Origin: Stereum hirsutum FP-91666 SS1
Taxonomy: Eukaryota > Basidiomycota > Agaricomycetes > Russulales > Stereaceae
Direction: 5' to 3'
Length of the DNA stretch: 64,000 nucleotides
Assembly (NCBI RefSeq): GCF_000264905.1
Contig: NW_006763144.1
Location: 310,001 to 374,000 of the forward strand
Both the position numbers and the translations under genes were made by a program. This document shows, piece by piece, positions 24,446 through 36,600 of the stretch; positions within the stretch are counted from its first letter, which is position 1; each line of letters opens with the position of its first letter. The notes beneath the pieces are model-generated. The model searched no databases. It was not told the DNA's origin and was given only the letters and a program-made list of their open reading frames with translations.

Positions 24446-25079
24446 GGTAGCTTAGTGAAGTGGTAAAGGAGGTGGTGGTTCAGGAGGTGGTTGTCCGAGA
24501 CAAGTCGCGAGGGAAACTGAGGGTAAAAAGGAGGCGGACGGGCGGCACGATCGAGGTGGTTGGTTGCGGCAAGGCAAGACAGGTCTGAACTGAGCATGTC
24601 CGAACGGGAAACCACTTTTTGAAGGAGACCGCGCGTTGACGTCATGATCCCGACGTCATGTGTATTTCCATTCAAGCACCATGATCGCGCGCTGATTGGC
24701 TGGACTGCGCCGGCAATCTCCATCTTTGGAGATGCCGCCGTCGCGTGGGATTTTCGGGTCCAGAACGAGGCGTGTTGTGGGGCCTGTCTTGGAGAATTTG
24801 GCACTTGCGCTCCTCCTGCGGCTCGATTCATGACCACGGAACAACGTCAGCGATCCGAATACCTTTTCTGAACTCCTCGTTGATCGTCTGTGTTCGCCGT
24901 CGGTTCATCTCACTCTGATAACTGACTCGACTCGTCGAAAATATCTTCAATCGAGAACCTGAACGTCGACGAATAACCTCGTGTTTGTTGCCGAGACATA
25001 TTTGTCTCGTCGCTTGACACCCGAGTCAACTTTAAAATACCCGAGACCAACTTGTCGGTACCTAGAACGCACGTCCACC

Positions 25080-25760
25080 ATGTCAGCTCTTTCGGCCCCC
25101 ACTGTCTCCGCTATCAAACAAACTATATCCCATCTGTACCGAAAACCAACTTCCAATTCTTTATCATTCGCTCATGCTCCTTCCTTCCTTTCTGCTCCGT
25201 CTGCCCCTGCTCCGTCTGCTTCCATCCGATCTTACCTCGCGAGCCTGACGGCGACGGCGAACGAGGTGGCGAATATCAACGCATGCGGAAGCGTGCTGGC
25301 AGGGCAAGGAAGCGAGAGTGACGAGTATGGTGATGTTGCGGTTTGGCTGGGGTCTGGTAAGGATGACGGAGGGTTTGCGCAGGGGAAGGAAGGGGAAGTG
25401 TTAAAGGCGTTAGGGTTGGATGCGTGGCTTGGCCTCGACGTAGGTTCAAGTTTCGACCACCATTCCCTCCTTTTGTTCCTTCAAAATATATGTCTAACAG
25501 TGCCCTTGATATATCTATAGACTCAACCTAAAGACCTTCAATCACCTCTTCACCTTCCGACCACCTTCCAGGCGCCGTCTCCGAGCCCCGAGCTCGACAA
25601 GTTAACAGAGCTCCTCGGACAGCTCAATGATCGTCATTATTTTCTGGTGGAAGGAGGCGCAGACAAGGATAATTGTGTCGCGCATTTCTTAGTCGGGCAG
25701 TTATCGCAGGCAGATGCCAAGGAGTGGGTAGGACTCGTTGGGATGGGTGTCTGGTCGTGA
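25080..25760 (+). CDS. Small conserved-looking protein, function unknown
   Basis: Two exons (25080-25439 and 25521-25760; intron GTAGGT..ATAG) encode 199 residues. The start has a good context, CCACCATG. The N-terminal 60 residues are Ser/Ala/Pro-rich, followed by an acidic region and a Leu-rich helical C-terminus, HYFLVEGGADKDNCVAHFLV, that looks folded. No signal peptide, membrane span or known motif was recognised. Evidence for a real gene is codon continuity across a clean intron and the divergent arrangement with the tetraspan gene. Confidence 0.65.
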
Positions 25761-26100
25761 ATGGTCATTTTGGCGAAACTTGAAAGGCCTTTTAAACATC
25801 AAACCTACAGTTACACACGGAGTGTCTTGTATCTTTACGGATTGGACGAATCCAAGGTGCCTTGGTAGCGATCGTCATAAGCCGGCGGGTGGCGTGTCCC
25901 GTTCTCGCTCCATGATCTGCCCTAAATTTGGCCAGCGGAAGTAAATCACGACCAAGATCCCGGAACACGGAATGAAGTTGGTATAAATAACCGTCCGTGG
26001 CCATTCACCAAGTGCACCCATCCATAATTATCAAGTACATCGTAGCATACGAGCCATCTTCTTCAACAACTAGCCTCACGACTCTCGTCATGCCTCCTCA
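25761..26100. other. Intergenic region with an isolated TATA-like box
   Basis: Contains GGTATAAATAACC at about 25980-25992 on the forward strand, but the only frame downstream (from 26090) is antisense to the last exon of the chitinase gene and has no domain. Confidence 0.4.
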
Positions 26101-28193
26101 CTACATCCCATTCCTCAAATTCTCAAACTTACTCCCCTCATACCCCAACCAATTCGGCGTCCTATCCAACCCACCCATCGCCTCCTTAACAACCCTAACC
26201 AAACTCCTCCCCGGCACCTCCTCCTTATACTCTCCCCCTCCCTCCGGGCTCTGCCTCTCCGGCCCCGCCCCCTTATCCCCACTCAACTCCCAAAACATAC
26301 TCCCTCCCAACCCCACGTCCCTAATCCACTCACCCTTGGCCTTCCCCACACCCTCATCATCAAAGCTAATCATCTCCTTCTTCTCATAATCGTAGCTCCA
26401 GCTCGCTACGCTCTCGTTGTCCCGAAGGACGTACGAGTTGCGCAGGGGCAGGGCTCGATAGTCATACACTCCGGCTTCCCAAGATCCGGGGCCGATTCCG
26501 GAGAAGGGGGTGCCGGGACCTTGGGTGTTCATGAAGGAACGGCCGTAGAGAGGGACGCCGACGACGATTTTGTGTCGCGGGAGGCCTTGCGAGATGTACC
26601 AGTTTATGGCAGTGGAGGCGCTGATGGGACCGTTGTAGAGGTTCGCTTGATGGTTCGCGATGGTGTCCCAAGAGCCGGCTGGTGATGTAGTAAGTACGGT
26701 GCAGGGTCAATAGAGGATGGGATTACGGGAGGTGAGACGGGAAGGGGAGGGGAGGGAAACGTACAGAAGTCGTAGGCCATCATGTTCCAGAAATCGAGAT
26801 ACTTGTCCATCTCGCGGACGTATAGCTTCTCGTAGTTCTGTGGGCCACACGGCGCAGCGATCTACAGAAAGAACCCATCTCAGTCACAAGGTTTACAGAA
26901 GAAACCGATTTCGCGAAAACAAAAGCTCACGGTCAACGGGAACTTATAATTCGCTCCCTTCCTCCTCGCCAATGCGTCCAATCCCTGCCTAACTTCCTTC
27001 AAAAGCTCGACATACCCCCTCGCCTGCGCATCATTCTGCGGATACTCATAATCCACATCCAACCCATCGATCCCATAATCCTCCACCAGCTTCACCGCGC
27101 TCTCCACAAACGTACGCCTCTTGCTGAAGTCCACCACTACCGGATGGAACGACGGCGAATATGTCCAGCCGCCGATGGAGAGGAGGACTTTGAGGTGTCG
27201 GTGCTGCTTTTTGAGGAGGTAGATGGCTTTGAAGTTGCCGTAGAGGTTGGGGCCGCCGGGGTCGTTCCATGAGTCGGAGGGGTAGTGGATGTCTTGGTCG
27301 GCCCAGAGGTCGGAGAGGAAAACTTCGCCGGAGTCGGAGCGGACGTTTGCGAAGGCGTAGAGGATGTGGCTGGAAAGTGCGTCATGATGTTAAGAGCGGT
27401 GGGATGATGAAGAGGTGGAACGTACGTGAGGTCGTCTGCGGGTATCAGTTGGGGAGGGTATTTCCGGCCATAGATACCCCTAAAATGGTGTCAGATAATC
27501 GTCCACGGTAGGTTAAGCGGGTCAGAAGAAGACCTTTACCAATTTACGAAACTATAAATAGCACAAACGAAGTCAGCACTCGATCTATTTTGGGCGAACT
27601 TGAAGTTCAAAGCGTAGGCGTGGCCCAAGAATTAGTTGGCGAAATGACGCCTGCAGTGATTTGCACCGGCAGTAAAACCACATAATTACCACTCGTGCTA
27701 CCAGATAAGAGCGATACTACGTCCTCGTGCACAGCTAGATACTGAGACGCACTTCCTAGAGCACGAACGTCCCTTGCGCGTCTCCGACCGCACAAAGTTC
27801 GTGTACATATGGAAACAATGTGGAGGAAGTCACTCACTATCCAACACTGAGCTTCCCTGAGCTTGTAGCCATATCAGTTTCGTCCGTCACAGGTTCAATT
27901 CCAGCACCACTGTCTGAAGGTTTCTCTTCCAAGTCCGTAGGCTCCGTCTGAGTCTGTGCGTCCTTCAAGCCACTCTTGAAAAACTCCCACTGCCCAAGCT
28001 TATACGAGCCAAAAGCGATTAAACAAAACGCAAGCGCAAACAACAAAAGCGTCGTCTTCGAGTACTTGGTGCTACCAGATGCCTTGCCAGGGGTTAGGCG
28101 AGGTGGATACGAAGCTGAAGCGTGGAGATCGTCTTGGGAGACGGCGAACTCGTCTTGAGATGGTACAGGTTGATATTCTGAAGCTGAGGGCAT
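26101..28193 (-). CDS. GH18 chitinase with N-terminal membrane anchor
   Basis: Hydrolyses chitin, probably at the plasma membrane or wall face. Exon 1 (27838-28193) encodes about 60 hydrophilic residues, one membrane span (LLLFALAFCLIAFGSYKL) and a Ser/Glu-rich stalk, the layout of a type II membrane protein. A 12-nt microexon (27540-27551) then completes YFVNW, joined to GIYGRKYPP (from 27479): together the hallmark first strand of GH18. Later exons give ILYAFANV, LLSIGGWTYSPSF, the catalytic DGLDVDYEYP (Glu is the acid), WNMMAYDF, and GVPLYGRSFMNTQ. The C-terminal exon ends at 26101. No chitin-binding module seen. Intron 1 is 286 bp, long for this genome, so a further short exon cannot be ruled out. 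Confidence 0.9.
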
Positions 28194-28869
28194 ATACGGC
28201 CTGAGTTTTTATAAGGATGCAGGAGAACTGTGTGATGGGTGCAGTACACTGCCAGCTGACAATTGTACTGCGAGAAGCTGTTCAACGGAGAGCAGGTAGC
28301 GTCCGCCCATGGAGACGCGTCATATTATGTCAGCCGGCAATGGGCGATAAACGGTTCAACCTTCACTGCATCGGTGCCGTCTGGCAGCCTTTGTGAGTCG
28401 AACTTCGTCACGACCAGGAGGTTCGGTCGAAAAATCCCGTACTCGGCTGGGGAATTGATTTTGGTGGGGGCACGTTTTTGACCACGAACATATCTTGTGT
28501 GAGGCGACGACTTGACGAACGGCTTCATCCCCAAGGTCATCGACTTGGAACTGTAATCTCAAGCACAATACCCCTGCACCTCCTGTGCTACCTTTGGTTC
28601 CTGGCTACTTCAATCCCTGAACAGCGACTCCGTTTCAGTCGGGCTGTCCGAGCACCACCCCTCGATTTCTGACTTGGGTCTTTTACGTTCTTGCTTGACA
28701 CAGTTCAGAAGAGTTCAGACTTGACAGTCTTGAACCTTTCATCACGCTGACGGACCACTTATCTCGGACCATCTAACTTGAAGTCCAAGCACTATGTATC
28801 TACCCATCGCACGCTGTCCACCTTCGTCATGAACCGCTACTGATCAAGGCTTTCGTATAGCTCCCAATA
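28194..28869. other. Divergent intergenic region between chitinase and F-box B
   Basis: No supported gene. A TATAAAA-like string on the reverse strand near 28206-28213 is only about 15-20 bp upstream of the chitinase ATG, too close for a normal leader. Sequence just before 28870 resembles the F-box A upstream region. Confidence 0.4.
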
Positions 28870-30856
28870 ATGCATCGCACCAGTCTTCTCGATCTTCCCG
28901 AAGATATTTTGATACAGCAGATCCTACAACGGTTAGATTTCCTTGATTACATTCGACTCAGTGCTCGATGGTGCGTAGTTTGGATCTACTTTCCTCGAAC
29001 CTATCGCTCAATGTTTACGGATCCAAGGCATGCAAAGCCCTTCATCGTATGCTAGAAGTTTCATCCGCACTTCAGCTCAAAGTCGAGCTTGCCGCGGACG
29101 GCATCTTGGACACGATGCTACCAGTAGACGGCTCGATAACGTCTTCCGAGAAACTGCATGCTCATCTTGAGCGTCGTCGTGGATGGCGTTCCCTGGACTG
29201 GAAAAGAGTCGAGAGAATCGGGACCACCAAGCCGTGCGCCATGCACGGGTACAGGGGTGGCGTCTACGCTCAGATCGAGAACCATATGTACCCAGACATA
29301 GACCAGGGGTACTCTTCATCGACCGTCCTCAAAACGGGCCAAACAGAGCGGGAAATAGTCTTCAAAGATATGGGCGTTTGGGTTGCCGCAATGACCTTCG
29401 ATCCGATGCAGGACGTGCTCGCACTTATCGAGCGTCACGGGACGGATGTATATGGGAAGGGACTGATAACATCAGAGAATCACAAGCTTCTGGTTCATCT
29501 ACGGTCGCTCACAACGAATCGAGCACACGCCCTTGCCTCGAAACCCATTTTGCACTGTTTTTACACAAGCACATCGCGAAGCCTCGGTCACCCCGCCGTC
29601 AAGAAGTTCGAAATCTTCGATGATATGCTCGCCGTGATTTTGGGCCACGAGTCCGCCTATGTTCGCATTTGGAACTGGAAAAGCGGGCAAGTCGTCTTTG
29701 ATCTGGTGTGTTGAATTTTTGGGAACATGCTACGTGAACGCTGCTAATGTATACCTTTGCAGAGTCGCTCTGAGGATCTTTGGCCTCATAGAGGTATACC
29801 TAGCCTTTGTCATCACTTTGGCTTTATCTCCTCCCGAGTCATCGCTTCGATTGCCCTCGACAGAGAAAACGGCAACGAAGAACAATTGTGCTTCGAGGTC
29901 TTTCTGGTCTCCGACCCCGTCTCAGCTCCAACGGGAGAAACATTTGGCTCATCTAACAACGTAATCCATGCATGCTCCCTGTTTTTTCCACCATTGTCCA
30001 AAGAGCTCTACGACATCGACATAGGCTCCTCTTTCTGTTCTCTGAACACACCAACCGGTCTCTTATTTGCTACTCTGCCCTATCTTGATCCCCGTAATGA
30101 TCGTCGCGATAACATGGGCAAGAACGTGTATGCCGAAGAGGACGGCTACGAGGACGGCTATGGCATTAATAAAGGTTACCGTATCATCACCAGTAGCATC
30201 AGTGTGCTGGGACATGCTGCCCGGCACGCGAAAGAGGGTTTCCGATCGCTTTCGTGGCGGGAATGGGGACCGGAGTCGTCCAAGATCTTCATAGAGAATT
30301 TGGACGTGGATGATAAAATTCATAATTCGTAAGTTCTCCTTCAATTCATGTGTAGCAAAGGACATTGTATTCGCGCATACTGATCCTTGACGTCGACAGG
30401 GCCATCCAGTTCGCTATGGGCAAAAGACTCCTTTTCAATTATGCTTACACCTCACCCCGAATGAAAGGCGTAGGTCATGGCGCCTTGATCGAGTTCGGTT
30501 ATCATATCCTGCGGGACGAGCACTTTCCCCGCTCAGAGGATTCCCGTCATGACGGGACGGATACTCGAGTTCCGATCATGGTTAGGGAAAGGTCGCAGTC
30601 GGAAGTCCTGCTGGCCGGGAAGAACAGTCCTTTCTCTATCGACGTGGAGTGCCGACTTCCGTGGCGGAGCATCTCGCTCTTTGCCCATCTTCCTGGTTGT
30701 ACTACGTATTCGGAATACAGGCTTGACGTGGACCGGATAGTCGCCATAGAGGTTCGAGAATCTACAACTGTGCTCTCTCTGTCTCACGAAGCTGACACGT
30801 TGGATGACCAGGGTGTGGATCGACAGGGAATCAAACTGCGCGAGTTTATCTTCTAG
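28870..30856 (+). CDS. F-box protein B (paralogue of F-box A)
   Basis: Same architecture as the gene at 9658-11624: F-box core LLDLPEDILIQQILQRLDF in exon 1, then the long uncharacterised C-terminal part with GVWVAAMTFDPMQDVLALIE and LSWREWGPESSK. Introns occur at the corresponding places. Exon 1 differs: five extra bases relative to copy A put the old donor out of frame, but a GTAGTT donor 4 bases downstream restores the frame (…SARWC joined to ACKALHRML). The last intron of copy A is here an in-frame 60-nt stretch that can be translated through, so splicing may be optional. The clear similarity at the DNA level, including 3' flank, implies a fairly recent duplication. The convergent neighbour is GT8/methyltransferase gene 1. 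Confidence 0.82.
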
Positions 30857-30924
30857 TAGATACACCAACACGAATGCCGTGACCTCTTATATATTCTCGC
30901 CCACGAAGCTGTTGACGTAATGTC

Positions 30925-31160
30925 TATATGTGCCTTTGGAAATTTCAGACTGGTTTGAAGCAAGTTGATCGAGTGACTCGGCAGAGCCGGGAATGTAGGT
31001 GCGTTTTCTCTCGATACGGTGACCCCAAGCTCGAAGATGTGGAGGAACGGTGCGTTTCTGTAATTGATTTCTGGCAGAGTCGACAAGATTCTAACACACT
31101 TTCAGATCCACTAGGTTTTGTCTCGATAAACCTGAAGCCCAAACGAGGAGAAATATGCGA
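30925..31160 (+). repeat. 3' flank duplicated with F-box A
   Basis: Matches 11640-11850 after the F-box A stop codon with substitutions and small gaps. Similarity fades before the GT8/methyltransferase gene 1 stop at 31347. Confidence 0.6.
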
Positions 31161-31346
31161 AGAACATACAAGTCATATCAAAACAGCCGTTCTGTCATCG
31201 TCCATCCAATCGAACTTCCTCAGCGAAACTTTCCCAGCCACACGATCTGCCAGCCGCCATCAGCCCTCTCTACTCCTGATTATATTCTCGAAGCGGGCTT
31301 CTGCCTCTTTCTTCGCCCCTACCATTGCCTCTGCCAGTTCCCTCAC

Positions 31347-32921
31347 TTAAACCGACACCTTCCATCCTTTCCAAGTCATCTCGCCTAACACATCCCACCA
31401 CTCTTGCGCATATGGGTGGCCCGGTACCCACGCGTCGCCCCATGTTTTCGCCACGTAAGGCTGCACATAGGGATTTTTCGATACTTCTTCCAGCGGCTCC
31501 GTGATGTGTACGATGACTGGACCAAAGTCGATCGCTGAGGAATCGCGAGACTGCCGGTCTGGAAAAGGGAATATGCCCAACCCTTGGGTGCTCCAGCGCA
31601 AGGAGAGCTCGAGTATGTCATCGGTGGAGGCGAAGAGATCGTTGGCAACATCTTGGTCATCGCAAGGTGTTGTTCCCTTACTGCATGCCCGCTCGATCTC
31701 TGCTGACCGAGCTCGAATCTTGATTAGGTCCATGACGAGTACTCCGGCATTAAAGTATCCCTCATCCTTCTCCGCATTGCAGCCCGTAGGAAAGCCGACA
31801 TCTGAAGCCGCAGCGACCATTTTATTCCTCAGGTCGGTGGCCCAAAGTGACGTGATGTCGCCTCGGACGAGCGTGTCCGCATCGATGTAAAGCACCCTCT
31901 CCGCAGGGATTATATCGGCTAACGCCAGCTTTCCCCACAGAGGACCCATTCCCGTCAACTTCGCGAAACTATCCTCCGATGGTTCCAAGAAGAGGATAGT
32001 GAGATCGTCACGCTGAAGGACTGAGTTCCGGATCGCTTCCTTGTCCTCCTCCGTGAGCCCAAATGACACGATGTAGACGGTGATCCTTCCAGGCGTATTC
32101 TTGGCGAGACTGCGAATGGACACAGCCGCCTGCATGGCATACGTAGGATCGACGCAGTACGCCATGTAAATTTCCCTGCCCATACCTCGACCTAATTCCA
32201 TCTGAGCCCCTCTGCTTTTCATCTTTTCCGATTCCTTGTCCTTCAGAAGAAACCCAATCCGCATTTCCACCGTCTTTTGCAAGATGATTTGGTGCTGGCC
32301 TTCGCACGACAAGAGATTGTACTCGCCGGCATGGAGCGCAAGGAATGCGTCCATTCCCCGCTTTTGATGATACCTCCTCTCGTTCGGCTCAGCGTCCCAA
32401 TCGTACTCGTCGAAAATGAAGATGGCTCCCTTGCGTGCGAGACGCCAGGCGAGCTCACCGTCCAGGAAAGTGTCATCGACTTCATGAGTCCCGTCAAAGT
32501 GCACCCAATCGAAACCCGGCTCCGTTCCAATCGATTCTCTAGATTGTGCTATTTCGTCCTGAAGGAGCAGCATTAATCCAGGAACACTAAAGTCGTCCAC
32601 GACCCGGAACGTCTTCCTGGTCAACGAGAGGTTATGAGTGAGTTTGCGATACCGCTCGCAGCCTGCCTCTGTGCACTGAAGGTCGAAATGGTCTACGCAG
32701 ACAATCTCGCCGGAGGTTTTGCATAGCTCAGTGAGAAGGAAGACGGCGGAGCGGCCTTCCCAGGAGCCTATCTCGAGGATACGGGGGGATGGAGAGGTGA
32801 CGAAAGGGAAAATGGCTTTCCAAGAGTTGATATTGACTGAGAACCAGTCTTCGGTGGGTGTGAAGTCGTAGGCGAAGTTATCGGTGAGAGGGACGGAATC
32901 GCCGGACGTGTCGAAAGACAT
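31347..32921 (-). CDS. SAM-methyltransferase / GT8 glycosyltransferase fusion, copy 1
   Basis: Intronless, 524 residues. Residues about 25-215 form a class I SAM-dependent methyltransferase of the Methyltransf_24 type: SAM-binding ILEIGSWEGRSAVFLL, acidic IVCVDHFD, then FDGTHEVDDTF and IFIFDEYDW. Residues about 250-500 form a GT8 (glycogenin/LgtC-like) glycosyltransferase: YMAYCVDPTYAMQAAVSIRS, the metal-binding YIDADTLV (D347, D349), YFNAGVLVMDL and DDQDVANDLF. The expected C-terminal His-x-x-Gly motif is HITEP here, losing the Gly kept in copy 2, so activity may be altered. No signal peptide or membrane span. It lies between F-box B and CCCH gene B. Probable role: adding a hexose and methylating it or its acceptor (inference). 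Confidence 0.88.
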   Translation of the reverse strand: MSFDTSGDSVPLTDNFAYDFTPTEDWFSVNINSWKAIFPFVTSPSPRILEIGSWEGRSAVFLLTELCKTSGEIVCVDHFDLQCTEAGCERYRKLTHNLSLTRKTFRVVDDFSVPGLMLLLQDEIAQSRESIGTEPGFDWVHFDGTHEVDDTFLDGELAWRLARKGAIFIFDEYDWDAEPNERRYHQKRGMDAFLALHAGEYNLLSCEGQHQIILQKTVEMRIGFLLKDKESEKMKSRGAQMELGRGMGREIYMAYCVDPTYAMQAAVSIRSLAKNTPGRITVYIVSFGLTEEDKEAIRNSVLQRDDLTILFLEPSEDSFAKLTGMGPLWGKLALADIIPAERVLYIDADTLVRGDITSLWATDLRNKMVAAASDVGFPTGCNAEKDEGYFNAGVLVMDLIKIRARSAEIERACSKGTTPCDDQDVANDLFASTDDILELSLRWSTQGLGIFPFPDRQSRDSSAIDFGPVIVHITEPLEEVSKNPYVQPYVAKTWGDAWVPGHPYAQEWWDVLGEMTWKGWKVSV

Positions 32922-33639
32922 GGCTCTACAGCAGGGAGGTCAGATTATTTAGTAACACTTCGACTGTATACTAGATTCACTCATAGACAATTTGCAGTTT
33001 CGGTAGGATGCAGTGGGGGAGCTTGAGTTGTGAGTGGGCCTCTGACTACTTATGCCCATCGTCGTACTCGTCCTCATGCACTTCGAAGAACGCACGCCAC
33101 AAGAATTCATCATGCCCAATGGGTGCAAGAACCCCGAATGAATCCATCCTTGTGGCTAAACAACGCCACTCGTAGGCAATTCTCTTACCTTGATTTCGGT
33201 TTAAGTATTACTGTAAGTTATGGAGTTTCAGTACTAGTGGTAATTAGTGTGGCGTGGTCCGATAGGCACGTGACCCACGGAACCCAACAACTTCGTCGCG
33301 TCGCGACTCGCGGGCAAGTTGCGGGCTCTCCCAGGTATCTCAACAGCATTAGTACTCCCACCTCGCTGCACACAATCGATCGCCTCCTTGACAATACAAT
33401 CATCCGACTGGCTCACTTTCCGCTCGGGGTCGCATCATTCGCTTTTTCCCTTCAAGGGTTTTAACTTGTGCTCTCTTCCGACGGCGACTATTTGCCGTAT
33501 TACGGCGAGTTGTGTTGCATAGGTGCTGGCCTCAACGTAGTGCTAGCTGTTCAGGCGAACATCGGCTACAACTGTCTCTGTCTCTTGCTACTTGGAGCGA
33601 GCTATATCTTGAAGGGAGCCTTATTTTTCACCTCGAAAT
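32922..33639. other. Divergent intergenic region
   Basis: Separates the starts of GT8/methyltransferase gene 1 and CCCH gene B. Short open frames only; nothing recognised. Confidence 0.5.
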
Positions 33640-36600
33640 ATGTCGACCGGATTCAGATGCCGGGTACGTCTACAACACACTTCATTCCCTGCATCTTACT
33701 TGCATTTGTCTGTCTTTTAACCTTATTTTTATTTCATTCTCGCTACCTGATACTGACATACTTCTTCTGATTGAACACTATTTTCCGTCCATGCCTGTAA
33801 CCGCCCTCGCCCTCATCTCAATCATTTGCAACTTCACGGTCCGATTGCTCCCCGCGTACACCAGTGGTTCGACCCCTCCGGTCGTCCTATCAAAGGTGGC
33901 TGTCAAGTTCGCGTCCCACCACGTTGTCCTTCGATCCACCCCGACGACGAAGAATGGTCCACATCTACCCATCGATACCGACCGAATGTGAAGAACGTAG
34001 GCACAGCAAGTTTGGATCCTATTAGGTTGCCAGATACGGAAGATGAGTATGAAGAGGACGAGAACGACGAGGGAGGTGACAGTCGGGAGAAGCCGGAGTA
34101 TTTTGTGAAGGAAAAAAGCGGCGGAAATGGAAGAGGACAGGGAAACGTCAACGAGAGCGCTAATGCGGGCTGGGGCAGCGGTGGCGCAGCTTGGGGTACC
34201 GATGCGAACGCTGAGACGAATCAAGGGGCATGGGGCATGGCCGCTGATGGAGGTGGAGGATGGGGAGGTGGAGATGATTCAGGAGGCGGTCAGAACGAGG
34301 CATGGGGAGGCGGAGGATGGGGAGGTGGGGGCGATTTAGAAGGTACTAAGAGTGGAGAGACCAATCGCAACGAGGCATGGGGAGGTGGGGGATGGGGAGG
34401 AAGCAACGACTCGGGTGGCGATCACGGTGGCACGAACTCCAGCGGATGGGGCGGAGAAACCAGCACAGGCGTCAGCGCTGGAGAGACAGCTGTAGGAGTT
34501 GCCACGATAGCTGGTCAAGGCATGGGAGCACGTGGTGGAGGAGGTGCAGGCAAGGATTCTTTGGTAGAGGCGGAGGGCACGGGAGGGTGGGGATCGAATT
34601 TTGAAGATGAGAGACGGAGTTCAGTTGTTGAGGGCGGACGCTCGAATTCAGGGACTGTTAGAGGTGGAAACCGTGGATCGCGTGGCGGAGTCAATGGGCG
34701 TGGGCGGGGACGGGGTCGTGGATGGGTTGGTAGGCACGATCGCGCAACAGCTATTACGGGTCCCGCAACTGGAGGTCGATCGAGAGCTTCCAATCCCGCG
34801 CCTTCGAAGATAATTCAAGCAGCTTCACCTAGCTCTAGAGACCGGGTAGCTCCAACGACAGCGACGTGGGGCAATGACTGTAGTGGAAGCTGGGGAGCGG
34901 CAGAAGCTTCTCACGGAGCATGGGGTGGACTACAAACCGCAGAGACTTCCCCAGAAAGTGGTGGAGGCTGGGGCGGAGGTGGGTGGGGATCGCCCATCGC
35001 AAACCCAAACTCAAATCTCGCCCAGGCCGCATCTACTCCACCACACAACACTCACTATGACCCTTCCAACCTTCCCAATATCTCGGGTGCTACGCCACAC
35101 TCGGTCGATGCAGACAAAAATATGGACGCCGAACACACCCCGCCACTTCGCACTCCACCGCCATCCGCGAACTTACCATCCAAACCGAGGTTCAATGCTT
35201 TTACTCCGAGCCCTGTTCAGGACAAGGGCGATTTGCGACCTCCGGTACTGCGGGGAATCTGGAATACCAGCGGTTCTCCGCCTACGCAACCTCGCAGCTT
35301 TGCCGGTGTTCCTTCTCATCCTCGCAGTTTCAGTGGCACTCCGACTGGACCACGGTTGAATCGACCTGGTCTACCTCCCAATTCGTTCATGGCGGCTACC
35401 GTTGAGAAGACGACTCCGAGAGGAGGAGGCCAAGAGGTCTGGGAGCAGCCTAGGGTCGGAGGTCATATCGTTCAAGCTGGCTTTGGCGGGGGCGGAGGTG
35501 AGGGTCTCAGTGGCACAGGTAGTGTTGCAGGAACTGGAGTCAACGCGGGGATTCAAGATGATGGTTGGGGTTCTCGACGCCGTAGTGCACTTCAGGGCGG
35601 TATGATTCAGGAGAAACCTACCCATCCAGACTCACCGATCGACGATGCACCTTGGAGCGGCCAACGAGGGCTTCCGTATGATGCCACACAGAATGTCGAC
35701 TTCACGGACACTGGTGTCTCAATTCAGATGGATGCGGAAGGCGGGTTTGGCGAGATTGATCCAGGACAGCGCCCGATCCCCATAGCCTACTCTCCAGATC
35801 TTTGTAGGGAAGGGAGTCAAAGTGGTTCACAGGACGTTGAGATGGACGAATCTGGTGTGGCGTCATCTCGCCACGGTAGGGGGAGCTCTATGGACTCAAT
35901 AATGGAGGTTGTCGAGCTGTTGGAACCGGAAGTTGATGATACGAATAAAACTGCAAGCGTGAAGAGCTTCCTTGGCTCGATGCTTGTAGATGCGCTCTCT
36001 GGCGAGGAGAAAATGGTTGCGTATGGTGAAGGGATGAGGTAGGTCTTTACTTTTCATATGTGATGGAATTGCTCTCTTCCTCAATGTCTAATCTTTATTC
36101 ACTCTCAACAGTCACTTTGCCTGTGCTATCTCCTGCCACCTTGCCCTTCGGTCCGCTGAAGGCAAACTCTCACAACACCACCAATTTCTTGACCTTCAAT
36201 CCGACACAGATGATTATACTATTAGTAATGAGGAGCGAGCCTCCAGGATGATAACACTCAACGCAGAGGTTCAGCGCTTGAGGCGCAGCCTGGATGGCTG
36301 TATATTTGATTTGGCTCACCGTGCTTTGATCACAGAGGGATTGGTAGATGGAGAGGCAGATAAGGATATGGATGTTATTCATGAATTTTTGGAGTGCATA
36401 GGGAAAGACATCGGCGGCCTACGGGATAATGTTCACAATGCAATCGAGCTTCATGAATCACGGTCGGTCACGTCCCTTATGTCTGTTTGATGGCGCGGTG
36501 ACTTCATTCACTCATACCATTCCGCAGCGCCCAAAAGGCACCCAAGCCCAAGATTACCCTCTCCGACAACGCGGCAAACCACTTGGATGACCTCATCGTC

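Noticed and set aside
33468..33770. Hydrophobic 100-codon frame resembling a small membrane protein
   Set aside because: It overlaps the CCCH gene B microexon and first intron; pyrimidine-rich intron sequence often translates as hydrophobic residues.
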